Part shown: positions 23,641 to 31,929 of the stretch, piece by piece
Numbering within the stretch: position 1 is the stretch's first letter
Layout of the letters: every line of letters starts with the position of its first letter
Assembly: GCA_958423535.1 (NCBI GenBank)
Contig: CATZRJ010000016.1
Coordinates: forward strand, 1-36,873
Source: an uncultured Collinsella sp.
Lineage (GTDB): Bacteria > Actinomycetota > Coriobacteriia > Coriobacteriales > Coriobacteriaceae
DNA: 36,873 nt
Direction: 5' to 3'
Translations under genes and position numbers: made by a program
Notes under the pieces: generated by a model
Seen by the model: the letters and a program-made list of their open reading frames with translations, nothing else
The model's database searches: none
What the model was told of the DNA's origin: nothing

Positions 23641-25824
23641 GTGAAGGATCCCGACCTCTCCGCAACGGCTGCGCGCGACGCTGCCCGCATCGTTTGGTTT
23701 AAGCGCTATCCCGCCAAGCAGACGCTCGTCGCATTTTTGCTCGCCCTGCTGGCGACCACGGCGTTTTCCATCGATCCCGCCCCGGTGTCGAGCAACGCGG
23801 TCCTGGCGATCGACCCCAAGGCGACGGGCACGCTCTATGTGTGCTACGAGGTACTTCTCTCGTTTGCCGGCCATACCGACGCAGTGATGCTGCTCGCGCT
23901 TGCCTGTTTGCTCACGCTGCCGTTTCGCTATGTGTTCTTTGGCCGCGGTGACGCTTGGCGCCCGTCGGTCGTGCTGCCATCGCTGTTCTTTGCCGTTTGC
24001 ATGGTATTTGGCCGTAGCTACGACCTTACCGATTCGGCCGAGATTGTGCTGGGCGACAAAGCGCGCGTTATCTGCGCCTGGATTGGCGGCGCGGGCTGGA
24101 TGCTTCTGGCGATTGTGGCCTTCTATCTGGCTTTTGAGTTTTTGGATTGGTTGAGCTCTCGCCGCATTCCGTTTTCGGAGGCACATTTTGGCCGCGTGTG
24201 GCGTGCGGCCCACGCCGTGCTCTCGGTCCATCCTTTTATCGGGCCGTTTCTTGTGCTCATGATTGTCTGGGCGCCCACGCTTGTCGCCTCGCTGCCCGGC
24301 CTCTTTATGGGAGATACGGGCGCGCAGATCCGCCAATGGTTCAACTACCCCAACGGCACGAGCGATTACCTACGCCTGCTTAACCCCAACGTGCTGCTCA
24401 ACGGCCATCATCCGGTGGTGCACACGGCCATCATCGGCTCGTGTGTGCAACTGGGGCTTTCGCTATTCAACAGCGCCAATGCGGGGCTTGCCATCTACAC
24501 CTGTGCCCAATTTGTCATCACGGCCGCCTGCATGGCCTATTCCGTATCGTCGCTGCGCAAGCTGGGCGTGAGCCTGCCGGTCCGCGGCGTCATTTTGCTG
24601 TTCTTTGCGTTTATGCCGATGTTCTCCAACTACGCGGCGCTGCTGACCAAAGACGTACTTTTCGCCGATGCGTTTTTGGTGCTGCTCGTTCCGACCGTCA
24701 AGCTCGTGGCGTGTGGCCTGCCCCGTCGCGATGCCAATGCCGAGCGCGCGGGCGAACAGGCGCCTGTGCTCTTTGCGCGCCACGACTGGCTGTTGCTCGT
24801 GCTGGGTGCCATGGGTTCCACGTTTTTGCGCAATGGCGGCCTGGTCTTTCCGTTGGCGGCCTGCGTGATTGCGGCGGCGTTTTGCGCCTGGGACGCGCAT
24901 GTGGCCCGTCGCGTGGCCAAACAGTCTGGCGTCACGCCCTCGTACGCCACGTCGCGCTTCCGCTGGGTCGGCGTGCTCGCAGTGCTTGCGCTCTGCCTTG
25001 TCTCCAACATGTATTTCACCAAGGTATTTATGCCGGCACACGATATCACGCCGGGCTCCAAGCGCGAGATCCTCTCGATTCCGTTTCAACAGACGGCACG
25101 CTTCGTCCAAAAGCACGACGGCCTTAATTCGGGCGTTAACCCCAAGGTCAAAGACGATGGCACGATTGAGGAAGCTCCCTGCGACGGCTTGGTGACCGAT
25201 GAGGAGCGCGCTGTGATCGATCGGGTGCTTAAGTACGAGAACCTGGGCCGTCGCTACAACCCCGACAAGTCGGATGCCGTCAAAAACTGTTTCAATGAGT
25301 ATGCCTCGCAGGAGGACATTAAGGCCTATTTTGAGGTGTGGGCCCAGATGTTCAAAAAGGACCCCGAGTGCTATATCTCGGCACTCGTCAATAACTACTA
25401 CGGGTACTTCTATCCGAGTGCGCGCGATGCCTGGGTCTACAGCACGGCGCGCAGTGCCGAGATCATGGCGAAGCCCGATAACCTCAAGTACTTTGACTTC
25501 CATCCGGTCGATAGCAAGGCCGTGCGTTGGTGCGACCACCTGATTAACCTGTACCGCGTGGCGGTGCAGCGCATCCCGTTTATCTCGCTCACCATGAGCT
25601 CGGCCACCTACGTTTGGATCATGATCGTCGTGGTGGTCTACCTGTTGCGCCGCCATTCGTGGCGCGCGCTGGCCATCTGGATACCGCTGCTGGGCGTGCT
25701 CGCCGTGTGCCTGATCGGTCCATGTAACGGATCGACCTACATGCGCTACCTGTACCCAGTCATTGCATGCATGCCCTTCGCCATCGGTGCCACGATCACC
25801 CGCAGCGACCTCCTCTGGGCCTAG
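23641..25824 (+). CDS. DUF6020 family polytopic membrane protein
   Basis: 727 residues from a GTG start with AGAAAGG upstream. About 13 membrane segments: two to five in residues 27-180, then a core with MGDTGAQIRQWFNYPNGTSD and NGHHPVVHTAIIG, and NYAALLTKDVLFADAFLVLL, ending in two segments near 650-715. A soluble loop of about 150 residues (around 490-640) lies before the last pair. The acid-bearing first loop and layout resemble GT-C fold glycosyltransferases. DUF6020 proteins are of unknown function and may act on lipid-linked sugars in envelope synthesis (inference). Confidence 0.8.
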   Translation: MKDPDLSATAARDAARIVWFKRYPAKQTLVAFLLALLATTAFSIDPAPVSSNAVLAIDPKATGTLYVCYEVLLSFAGHTDAVMLLALACLLTLPFRYVFFGRGDAWRPSVVLPSLFFAVCMVFGRSYDLTDSAEIVLGDKARVICAWIGGAGWMLLAIVAFYLAFEFLDWLSSRRIPFSEAHFGRVWRAAHAVLSVHPFIGPFLVLMIVWAPTLVASLPGLFMGDTGAQIRQWFNYPNGTSDYLRLLNPNVLLNGHHPVVHTAIIGSCVQLGLSLFNSANAGLAIYTCAQFVITAACMAYSVSSLRKLGVSLPVRGVILLFFAFMPMFSNYAALLTKDVLFADAFLVLLVPTVKLVACGLPRRDANAERAGEQAPVLFARHDWLLLVLGAMGSTFLRNGGLVFPLAACVIAAAFCAWDAHVARRVAKQSGVTPSYATSRFRWVGVLAVLALCLVSNMYFTKVFMPAHDITPGSKREILSIPFQQTARFVQKHDGLNSGVNPKVKDDGTIEEAPCDGLVTDEERAVIDRVLKYENLGRRYNPDKSDAVKNCFNEYASQEDIKAYFEVWAQMFKKDPECYISALVNNYYGYFYPSARDAWVYSTARSAEIMAKPDNLKYFDFHPVDSKAVRWCDHLINLYRVAVQRIPFISLTMSSATYVWIMIVVVVYLLRRHSWRALAIWIPLLGVLAVCLIGPCNGSTYMRYLYPVIACMPFAIGATITRSDLLWA

Positions 25825-25831
25825 CCCAAGA

Positions 25832-25864
25832 TTGGCATATCGGGGACAGGTTGCTTTGCGCCAA
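25832..25864 (+). repeat. REP-like element with GGGGACAGG core after DUF6020
   Basis: TTGGC and GCCAA flank an interior with CGGGGACAGGTTGC. It begins 8 bp after the stop codon. The stem is only 5 bp, so this may be a decayed copy. Confidence 0.55.
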
Positions 25865-25995
25865 GGGGCTGCATCATCACGACGCCTTCATTTTGGGGTT
25901 TATCTTGCAGGCCGGTAGGTATATCATAACGACGTTTGTTTATATTGCCCGAGCATCCACGCTGGGCTTTAGGTCAAAACCGATAGGAGACACGT

Positions 25996-26802
25996 ATGTC
26001 CGGACACTCTAAGTGGGCCACAACCAAGCATCGTAAGGGCGCGCAGGACGCCAAGCGTTCCGCCCTCTTCTCCAAGCTCAGCCGCAACATCACCGTTGCT
26101 GCCCGTCTCGGCGGCGACCCGCTGCCCGAGAACAACGCCAGCCTCGCCGCTGCCGTCGCCAAGGCCAAGGCTCAGTCCATGCCTAAGGACAAGATCAAGT
26201 CCGCTATCGATAAGGCCTTTGGTTCGGGTGCCGATGCCGCCGTCTACGAGAACATCGTGTACGAGGGCTACGGTCCCGCCGGTGTCGCCGTCTACGTCGA
26301 CTGCCTGACCGACAACCGCAACCGCACCGCTGCCGACGTCCGTTCCGCCTTCTCCCACGCTGGTGGCAACCTGGGCACCTCCGGTTCCGTCGCCTTCCAG
26401 TTTGAGCGCAAGGGCCAGATCGTCGTTGCCAAGGAGGTCCTGGACGAGAACGCCAAGAAGGAGACCATGATCGCCAACGGTGCTGCCGGTGACGAGGATG
26501 AGTTTATGATGGCGATCGCCGAGGCCGGTGGCGAGGACTACGAGGACGCCGGCGAGGAGTGGATCGTCTGGACCGCTGCCAACGACGTCATGGCTGTCTC
26601 CAAGGCACTCGAGGAGCAGGGCATCCAGGTCAAGGGCTCCGAGACCACCATGGTCCCGACCACCCCGACCGAGGTCTCCGGTACCGATGCCAAGAAGGTT
26701 CAGCGCCTCATCGACCGTCTTGAGGAGCTCGACGATGTCCAGGACGTCTACAGCACCATGGACATGACCGACGAGGTCATCGCTGCCCTCGAGGAGGAGT
26801 AG
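25996..26802 (+). CDS. yebC: YebC/PmpR family protein
   Basis: 268 residues, somewhat longer than the common 240-250. The N-terminus MSGHSKWATTKHRKGAQDAK and the segment MPKDKIKSAIDKA are diagnostic, as are YEGYGPAGVAVYVDCLTDNRNRTA and GGNLGTSGSVAFQFERKG. An acidic insert (GDEDEFMMAIAEAGGEDYED) accounts for part of the extra length. The family was named for DNA-binding regulators, and more recent work links members to translation through proline-rich stretches; which applies here is not shown by sequence. AGGAGAC precedes the ATG. A strong terminator follows. Confidence 0.95.
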   Translation: MSGHSKWATTKHRKGAQDAKRSALFSKLSRNITVAARLGGDPLPENNASLAAAVAKAKAQSMPKDKIKSAIDKAFGSGADAAVYENIVYEGYGPAGVAVYVDCLTDNRNRTAADVRSAFSHAGGNLGTSGSVAFQFERKGQIVVAKEVLDENAKKETMIANGAAGDEDEFMMAIAEAGGEDYEDAGEEWIVWTAANDVMAVSKALEEQGIQVKGSETTMVPTTPTEVSGTDAKKVQRLIDRLEELDDVQDVYSTMDMTDEVIAALEEE

Positions 26803-26871
26803 CGCCCGCACGGATTGAGCCGTGCATATCTGGGCATAATGAAGCGAGCATGCAAGCCTCGTGGAATAGAT

Positions 26872-26915
26872 GAGCCGGATCCGCGTGCATGAGGCACCGG
26901 ACCCGGCTCTTTTAT
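26872..26915 (+). terminator. Terminator of yebC, overlapping a TATAAT box
   Basis: GAGCCGG/CCGGCTC (7 bp) plus TCCG/CGGA around a 14-nt loop, followed by TTTTAT. The tail merges into TATAAT at 26913-26918, which is placed as the -10 element for the amaP-like operon that starts at 26969; its -35 would then lie inside the hairpin and is not clear. Confidence 0.8.
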
Positions 26916-26968
26916 AATGATGTGAATCGTTTTGCATTCTGTGGATCAAGATTTGAAGGGAGCGCCGC

Positions 26969-27514
26969 ATGCGCGTGCTCAAACGAGCCCTGGCGATCGT
27001 GTATCTTGCCGCCGCCGTCGTGGCGCTGGGCACGTTAGTCTGCCAGTTTTGGGGACCATATACCTATCGCTTTATGCTGCTGATGCGCGATCCGCTGCCG
27101 CGCATCGTTGTTACGGCGTGCGGCGGTGTCGTGGCGCTCGGCGTGCTCGTGGGTTTCTTCCGCCTGATGTTTGCTCGTCGCGAGCCGTCCTGCGTGCATC
27201 CGGCGGGGGAGCGTAATATCGAGGTCACGCTCGCTGCCCTCTCCTCGTGTGCTCGCACTGCGGCAGAGCGCGACGACCGCGTGATGGTCGAGCATGTCGA
27301 GGCGCGCGTGCAGGGCTCCGACGAATCGCGTGTCCGTTTTAAGGTCGACGCCATCGCGCTCGACGACCGGGACGTGGCCTCCCTTGCAGCCGCGATGCAG
27401 CAACGTATCGAGGAGGCCTGCGACACCATGCTCGGCACGCCGGGCACGACCGCACGCGTTCGTTTTTTGCCGTCCAAGACTACCGTCCAGACCGTGGAGG
27501 TTTCCGGTGAGTGA
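26969..27514 (+). CDS. AmaP-like alkaline-shock membrane anchor protein
   Basis: 181 residues: two membrane segments (about 7-28 and 44-68) then a soluble domain with the alternating pattern of Asp23-like proteins. In Staphylococcus aureus AmaP anchors Asp23 to the membrane; the same role is inferred here from layout and from the DUF2273 and asp23 genes directly downstream. Sequence similarity alone is low. GAAGGGAG precedes the ATG. Its stop overlaps the GTG start of the next gene by 8 bp. Confidence 0.75.
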   Translation: MRVLKRALAIVYLAAAVVALGTLVCQFWGPYTYRFMLLMRDPLPRIVVTACGGVVALGVLVGFFRLMFARREPSCVHPAGERNIEVTLAALSSCARTAAERDDRVMVEHVEARVQGSDESRVRFKVDAIALDDRDVASLAAAMQQRIEEACDTMLGTPGTTARVRFLPSKTTVQTVEVSGE

Positions 27515-27884
27515 TACCAATCAAGACAAGACCGTCCGCACCCCGCGCCTGACCATCGATCAGAGCGCTGCGCCGGCAGGCGAGGTCGTCGATCCCAAGG
27601 TGGAGGGTACCGAGTCGCATGACGCGGTCGCCGATGATTTTGATGAGGCCATGGGTCTCATCAAGGGTACGGGGGCAGCCATCTGGAGCTATGCCGTCCG
27701 TCATCCCAACACCACGCTCGGAGCCGTCGCGGGTTTTGTGCTCGCTGTGCTGGTGCTCACGCTCGGCCTGTGGGATACGCTCGTCATCGCATTCTTTGTG
27801 CTGATCGGCGCCGTGATTGGCCAGATCCGCGACGGCGAGAACGGAATCGTCAACTTCCTTGGCCGCCTGTTTAGTGGCCGCTAG
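27507..27884 (+). CDS. DUF2273 family small membrane protein
   Basis: 125 residues from a GTG at 27507 with TGGAGG upstream. The open frame extends back to 27294, but that part overlaps the AmaP-like gene and is not coding. The N-terminal 60 residues are polar. Two membrane segments follow (about 68-88 and 90-108), with PNTTLGAVAGFVLAVLVL and DTLVIAFFVLIGAVIGQIRDG typical of DUF2273, ending in a short FLGRLFSGR tail. Such proteins sit between amaP and asp23 in many Gram-positives. Confidence 0.85.
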   Translation: MSDTNQDKTVRTPRLTIDQSAAPAGEVVDPKVEGTESHDAVADDFDEAMGLIKGTGAAIWSYAVRHPNTTLGAVAGFVLAVLVLTLGLWDTLVIAFFVLIGAVIGQIRDGENGIVNFLGRLFSGR

Positions 27885-27928
27885 CATGTATTCGACTGTC
27901 GCATCCGCGGCAGGCATAAGGAGGAACC

Positions 27929-28450
27929 ATGGCTTTTAACACGAAGGTCGATGTGGCCGATACCGAGGTCGAGGCAGACGAGACCGTCACCGCCGAGGCC
28001 GAGGACGTAACGCTCGAGGACGAGGCGCTCGTCGAGGCCGAACCCGCCGACGATGCGGACGAGGACGATGAGGAAACAGACGAGTCCGAGGACTCGCTGA
28101 CCTATTCCAACGGTGTGATTGAGAAGATCGTCGCTATGGCTACCCGCGAGGTGCCGCACGTCTTGGGCATGAAGGGCAACCTCATGCACTTTGTGCAGGA
28201 GCAGTTTGGTGCCGAGAATCTGACCAAGGGCGTGACGGTCGAGGTCACCGATGACAACCGCGTGGTCGTCAACATTTCCGTCATTATCGAGTACGGCGCC
28301 TACGCGCCCGCGATTTTCGACGACGTTAAGGCACGCGTGACCGAGCGTCTGGCTGCGATGACCGGCCTTGAGGTGGCGGGCGTCAACCTGCGCATCGAGG
28401 ATGTCATCACCCCCGAGGAGTACGAGCACCGCATCAACCAGCACGAGTAG
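27929..28450 (+). CDS. Asp23/Gls24 family envelope stress protein
   Basis: 173 residues. Residues 1-55 form a very acidic disordered head (runs of D and E). The Asp23 domain follows: YSNGVIEKIVAMATREVPHV, then VTVEVTDDNRVVVNISVIIEYG, and VAGVNLRIEDVITPEE at the end. The domain assembles at the membrane through AmaP in other bacteria and responds to envelope stress. AAGGAGG precedes the ATG. It is the last gene of the operon, followed by an R2 repeat and a strong terminator. Confidence 0.93.
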   Translation: MAFNTKVDVADTEVEADETVTAEAEDVTLEDEALVEAEPADDADEDDEETDESEDSLTYSNGVIEKIVAMATREVPHVLGMKGNLMHFVQEQFGAENLTKGVTVEVTDDNRVVVNISVIIEYGAYAPAIFDDVKARVTERLAAMTGLEVAGVNLRIEDVITPEEYEHRINQHE

Positions 28451-28464
28451 CCTACCAAAAAGGT

Positions 28465-28518
28465 AACCTGCCAAAAAGGGACAGGTTTATTTTGGCAGGT
28501 TTTATCTGCGAAAACGTC
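28465..28518 (+). repeat. REP-like hairpin, type R2, copy 3
   Basis: AACCTGCCAAAA/TTTTGGCAGGTT perfect 12-bp stem with a GGGACAGG-containing loop, then TTTATCTGCG and AAAACGTCAA. The flank after the hairpin matches copies 1 and 2, so the unit is longer than the hairpin. It begins 15 bp after the asp23 stop. Confidence 0.9.
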
Positions 28519-28519
28519 A

Positions 28520-28557
28520 AACGGCCGGCCGCACGGATGTATGTGCGGCCGGCCGTT
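28520..28557 (+). terminator. Strong terminator of the asp23 operon
   Basis: Perfect 15-bp stem AACGGCCGGCCGCAC/GTGCGGCCGGCCGTT with an 8-nt loop, followed by ATTTGTAT. It lies beyond the inserted R2 unit, about 70 bp after the stop codon, as if the repeat had pushed it away. Confidence 0.9.
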
Positions 28558-28602
28558 ATTTGTATGCCCCCGATGTAGGCATACCGCTCGTCTAACTAGG
28601 GG

Positions 28603-28630
28603 TTGCAATCGTCGCGTTCCGCGTTACCCT
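28603..28630 (+). promoter_or_regulatory. Possible promoter of the YitT-family gene
   Basis: TTGCAA, 16-bp spacer, TACCCT, 44 bp before the ATG. The -10 is far from consensus. Confidence 0.35.
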
Positions 28631-28673
28631 AATGGGCGCATTGTTTCCAAATTGTTAACGAGGGGTTGCCGTA

Positions 28674-29696
28674 ATGGCTGACGAGCACGAAACAGAAAGC
28701 CAGGCATGGGCAATTGAGGCTGCCGCGGCAGAGGCGGCATCGCGAGCTGCCGAGGAGGTGCATCGTCCTCCCGTGGTGCCGATGGAGCGCGTGGTTGATC
28801 GCACCGATATTGAGCGCGGCGAGCGTGCCGGCCAAAAGCGCAGCCAGGAGCCGGGCTTCCCGCGCTTTTTCGCCGAGCTCAATCTGGGCCTGATTCTTAC
28901 GGCCTTTGCCATCGTTGCGTTTAAAACCCCTAATCACTTTGCTTTTGGCGGCACCTCGGGCGTGTCGGTCATTCTGTCCACGCTGTTCCCGACCCTGCCC
29001 GTCGGCGTCTTTATGTGGATTATCAACGCGGTTCTCGTCGTTTTGGGCTTTATCTTTTTGGAGCGCAAGGCAATCCTGTGGAGCGTCTTCGCCTCGTTTG
29101 CGCTGTCCGCCTATGTTTCGCTGTTTGAGCTCTTTATTCCGACCGATGTTTCGATGACGGGCGATATGTGGCTCGACCTGTGCTTTGCCGTGATACTGCC
29201 GGCGCTCGGCAGCGCCATCGTCTTTGATATTGGCGCCTCGACGGGCGGCACGGACATCCTCGCCATGATCCTCAAGCGCCGCACCACGCTCGAGATTGGC
29301 CGCGCGCTGCTGTTGGTTGATATCGGCATCGTGGCCATCGCGGCCTTTTTGTATGGTCCGCGTGTCGGCCTGTATTGCGTGCTCGGCCTGTTTGCCAAGA
29401 CGCTCGTGGTCGACAAGGCCATCGAGAGCATTCACCTTCGTAAGGTCTGCACGGTCATTTGTTCCGAGCCCCTTAAGGTCGAGGAGTTTATCGTCAAGCA
29501 TCTCAACCGTACGGCGACCATCAGTCGCGGCTATGGTGCCTTCTCGGGCAAGTGCGTGACGGTGATCATGAGCGTGCTGAGCCGTCGCGAGGCCGTGCAG
29601 CTGCGCCGCTATGCGCGCGAAGTCGATCCGGGTGCTTTTATCACGATTGTCGACAGTTCCGAGATCGTCGGCAAGGGTTTCCGCGGTACGAACTAG
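28674..29696 (+). CDS. YitT family membrane protein (DUF161/DUF2179)
   Basis: 340 residues. The first 60 residues are a charged cytoplasmic head rich in A, E and R, longer than usual. Five to six membrane segments follow (about 67-230) with FGGTSGVSVILSTLFPTLPVG and DIGASTGGTDILAMILKRR, which are typical of YitT proteins. The C-terminal 90 residues are a DUF2179 domain: KVCTVICSEPLKVEEFIVKH, then a strand and TISRGYGAFSGK, ending with ITIVDSSEIVGKGF. The function is not established; DUF2179 may bind a small ligand. It is monocistronic. Confidence 0.9.
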   Translation: MADEHETESQAWAIEAAAAEAASRAAEEVHRPPVVPMERVVDRTDIERGERAGQKRSQEPGFPRFFAELNLGLILTAFAIVAFKTPNHFAFGGTSGVSVILSTLFPTLPVGVFMWIINAVLVVLGFIFLERKAILWSVFASFALSAYVSLFELFIPTDVSMTGDMWLDLCFAVILPALGSAIVFDIGASTGGTDILAMILKRRTTLEIGRALLLVDIGIVAIAAFLYGPRVGLYCVLGLFAKTLVVDKAIESIHLRKVCTVICSEPLKVEEFIVKHLNRTATISRGYGAFSGKCVTVIMSVLSRREAVQLRRYAREVDPGAFITIVDSSEIVGKGFRGTN

Positions 29697-29846
29697 CGCG
29701 GACACATTCATCAAACAATCGAAAAGCGCCTCGCGCGTTGCAAATACGTCATCTAAGAGTATTTGTCCTCACCTTGGGTGATAATGATGACCAAGACATC
29801 GTTTGCGATCCAGGTGATTCGCTCTAGATACGAAGGGATGATTTCG

Positions 29847-31112
29847 ATGTTCTGTTCGCAGTGTGGCGCTCCTATGGGCGATAACGACAAGTTCTGCGGC
29901 GTGTGCGGTGCTCCTAATGCTGGTGCTGCAGCTTCCGCCCCTCAGGGTCAGCCTCAGCCTCAGCAGTTTGTCCCTCAACCTGCCATGAACGTACCCAAAG
30001 GCTGCACGGCTCAGGCGTTTGAGGATATGACCAAGACTCCGGGCGTGCTGCAGCGCGTGTGCCAGATTGCCTTTTTGCCGGCGCTTATCTGTGTCGTGTC
30101 GGTGTTCGTGCTGTTTATTCCCGTTATCGGCGGTATTGTAGCCGCTATCGGCTTTTTGGCCGCTTACGTGGCGAGCGTGTGCGGTTCGGGCTTTGGCATC
30201 GAGTGGGGTCGCGATCTGTCGCTTAAGATTGATGACGGTATGGATCGTCCGTTGATGCGTTCCACATCGTTTGGCCTTGGAGTCTTTTCGAGCGTTATTT
30301 CGGTCGTGCTCGAGGTTATCGCTGCCATTCCCGTTATCGGTGTAGTGCTTTCGCTGGTGGAGAGCGTGGTAATTGGCGCCGCGGGCTCGTATTCGTATTA
30401 CGGCTCTTATGCGCTCGAGGCTGCGCTGTTTGGCTCGCTTGGTTTGCTTGTCCTGGCTATGATTGCCACGGCGGTCCTGGGGGTCTTCTTTAAGATGTTC
30501 GCCGACATTGCCGTGATGCACTTTGCGGTGACCGGTCGCGTCGAGAGCGCGTTTTCGCTCGATAAGGTCTGGGCGGCCTTTAAGCACAACAAGACCAAGC
30601 TGTTCTGTGCTTCGTTCCTTCCCGAGTTTTTGACGGGCCTGGTTTCCAACGCCATTACGTGGATCTTGACAGCTGTCTTTGGTGCCATCGCCGGAATTGG
30701 CGCGTACGGCTATTACTATCGCCCCACGGGTATCGAGGCGATTGTTACCGCCGGTGGTGTCACGCTCGTATTGTTCCTGGTGCTGATTGCATTCGTCACG
30801 GTGTTCCTTACGGTCTTTGGCAAGATGCTCAAGCACCGTGCCGTTGGCTATTGGGCTGCACGTTATGCAAGCGAATGGGCCGATGAGGACAAGGACGACG
30901 TTTTGACTTTTGTGCTCCCGGGTGAGAAGAAGCCTGCTCCTGCGGGATTCAATCCCACGGCAGCCACTGGTGCTGCGCCTGCCCCGGCACCTGCTCCTGT
31001 CCCCGCACCGGCGTCCGAGGCGACGCCTGCGGAGCCCGATTGGGATGCCGTTGCCACGCCGGCGGATGAGCCGGGCGATAATCCTGCTGCCGAAAACAAT
31101 CAAACCGAATAG
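29847..31112 (+). CDS. Zinc-ribbon, DUF4013-like membrane protein
   Basis: 421 residues from the ATG at 29847, chosen because GAAGGG stands at proper spacing; upstream ATGs at 29763 and 29838 do not fit a site. The N-terminus is a zinc ribbon, CSQCGAPMGDNDKFCGVCGA, with two CxxC pairs. A Gln/Pro linker leads to a six-segment membrane region (about 80-330) of DUF4013 type, including VSVFVLFIPVIGGIVAAIGF and LAMIATAVLGVFFKMFADIAVM. The C-terminal 60 residues are a Pro/Ala-rich acidic tail (APAPAPAPVPAPA). It is followed by a terminator and by another zinc-ribbon membrane gene. Function unknown. Confidence 0.85.
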   Translation: MFCSQCGAPMGDNDKFCGVCGAPNAGAAASAPQGQPQPQQFVPQPAMNVPKGCTAQAFEDMTKTPGVLQRVCQIAFLPALICVVSVFVLFIPVIGGIVAAIGFLAAYVASVCGSGFGIEWGRDLSLKIDDGMDRPLMRSTSFGLGVFSSVISVVLEVIAAIPVIGVVLSLVESVVIGAAGSYSYYGSYALEAALFGSLGLLVLAMIATAVLGVFFKMFADIAVMHFAVTGRVESAFSLDKVWAAFKHNKTKLFCASFLPEFLTGLVSNAITWILTAVFGAIAGIGAYGYYYRPTGIEAIVTAGGVTLVLFLVLIAFVTVFLTVFGKMLKHRAVGYWAARYASEWADEDKDDVLTFVLPGEKKPAPAGFNPTAATGAAPAPAPAPVPAPASEATPAEPDWDAVATPADEPGDNPAAENNQTE

Positions 31113-31119
31113 CCGGTCG

Positions 31120-31156
31120 AGGCGCCCTGGGCAACTGAGCCCGGGGTGCCTTTTTC
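31120..31156 (+). terminator. Terminator of the DUF4013-like gene
   Basis: AGGCGCCCTGGGC pairs with GCCCGGGGTGCCT (13 pairs, two of them G-T) around AACTGA, followed by TTTTTCT, 8 bp after the stop. Confidence 0.92.
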
Positions 31157-31220
31157 TACTGCGAAAGCAAGAAAATGCCTGGGAAAACGGTTGCAGCAAA
31201 ATTTCTCGGAAATTGGTCAA

Positions 31221-31232
31221 TGTTGCGCAACA
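31221..31232. promoter_or_regulatory. Perfect palindrome upstream of the DUF4234 gene
   Basis: TGTTGCGCAACA, 75 bp before the ATG, in an otherwise AT-richer promoter-like stretch. It may be a repressor site; no regulator gene is adjacent. A small hairpin AAGGCGT/ACGCCTT (31274-31290) lies just before the ribosome site. Confidence 0.3.
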
Positions 31233-31307
31233 ACGTCGCGGCTATTGTTGAGAACGTAGACGTGTAAGGTTTGAAGGCGTGCGACGCCTTAGGAAAAGGA
31301 GAGGCTC

Positions 31308-31916
31308 ATGTTCTGTCCCACTTGTGGTTCTCCCATTTCGGATGATGCCAAATTCTGCCCTGTTTGCGGATCCGCCGTTGGTGCCGCTTCTGCCGCTGCG
31401 GCCCCGCAGCCCCAGCCCGCTCCGGCCCAGGCTATTCAGCCCGCGCCCCAGCCTCAGCAGCAGTACACCGGTCAATACGCCCAACAGTCCGCATCCGCTC
31501 CGATGGGCTATGGCCCCATTAAGGCTGACCGCAGCCTGATCGGCTGGCTGCTGCTCTCTCTTGTGACCTGCGGTATCTATTCGTTCTACTTCCTGTATTG
31601 CTTGGCACGCGACGTCAACACGTTGTGTCAGGATGACGGCGATTACACGCCGGGTCTGGCGGAATTCATCCTTCTATCGTTTGTGACCTGCGGCTTCTAC
31701 GCGTACTACTGGTATTACAAGATTGGCAACCGCCTGCAGGCCAACGCTCCTCGCTACGGCCTGGTGTTCCAGGAAAACGGCACCACCGTTCTTCTGTGGC
31801 AGATCTTCGGCGCGCTCCTGTGCGGCCTTGGTCCCATCTTCGCTATGAACATCGTCATCAATAATACCAATGCCATGGCAACGGCTTACAACACTCGCCT
31901 TGGCGCTCGTGCCTAA
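31308..31916 (+). CDS. Zinc-ribbon, DUF4234-type membrane protein
   Basis: 202 residues with AAAAGGAGAGG upstream. It opens with CPTCGSPISDDAKFCPVCGS, a zinc ribbon closely like that of the previous gene, then a Pro/Gln/Ala linker to about residue 65. Two to three membrane segments follow with paired LSLVTCGIYSFYFLY and LSFVTCGFYAYYWYYKIG, the DUF4234 hallmark, and a final segment GLGPIFAMNIVINNTN. The two zinc-ribbon genes probably share a domain swapped onto different membrane cores. The next gene starts 14 bp after its stop. Confidence 0.85.
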   Translation: MFCPTCGSPISDDAKFCPVCGSAVGAASAAAAPQPQPAPAQAIQPAPQPQQQYTGQYAQQSASAPMGYGPIKADRSLIGWLLLSLVTCGIYSFYFLYCLARDVNTLCQDDGDYTPGLAEFILLSFVTCGFYAYYWYYKIGNRLQANAPRYGLVFQENGTTVLLWQIFGALLCGLGPIFAMNIVINNTNAMATAYNTRLGARA

Positions 31917-31929
31917 CAATAAGGGCGGC

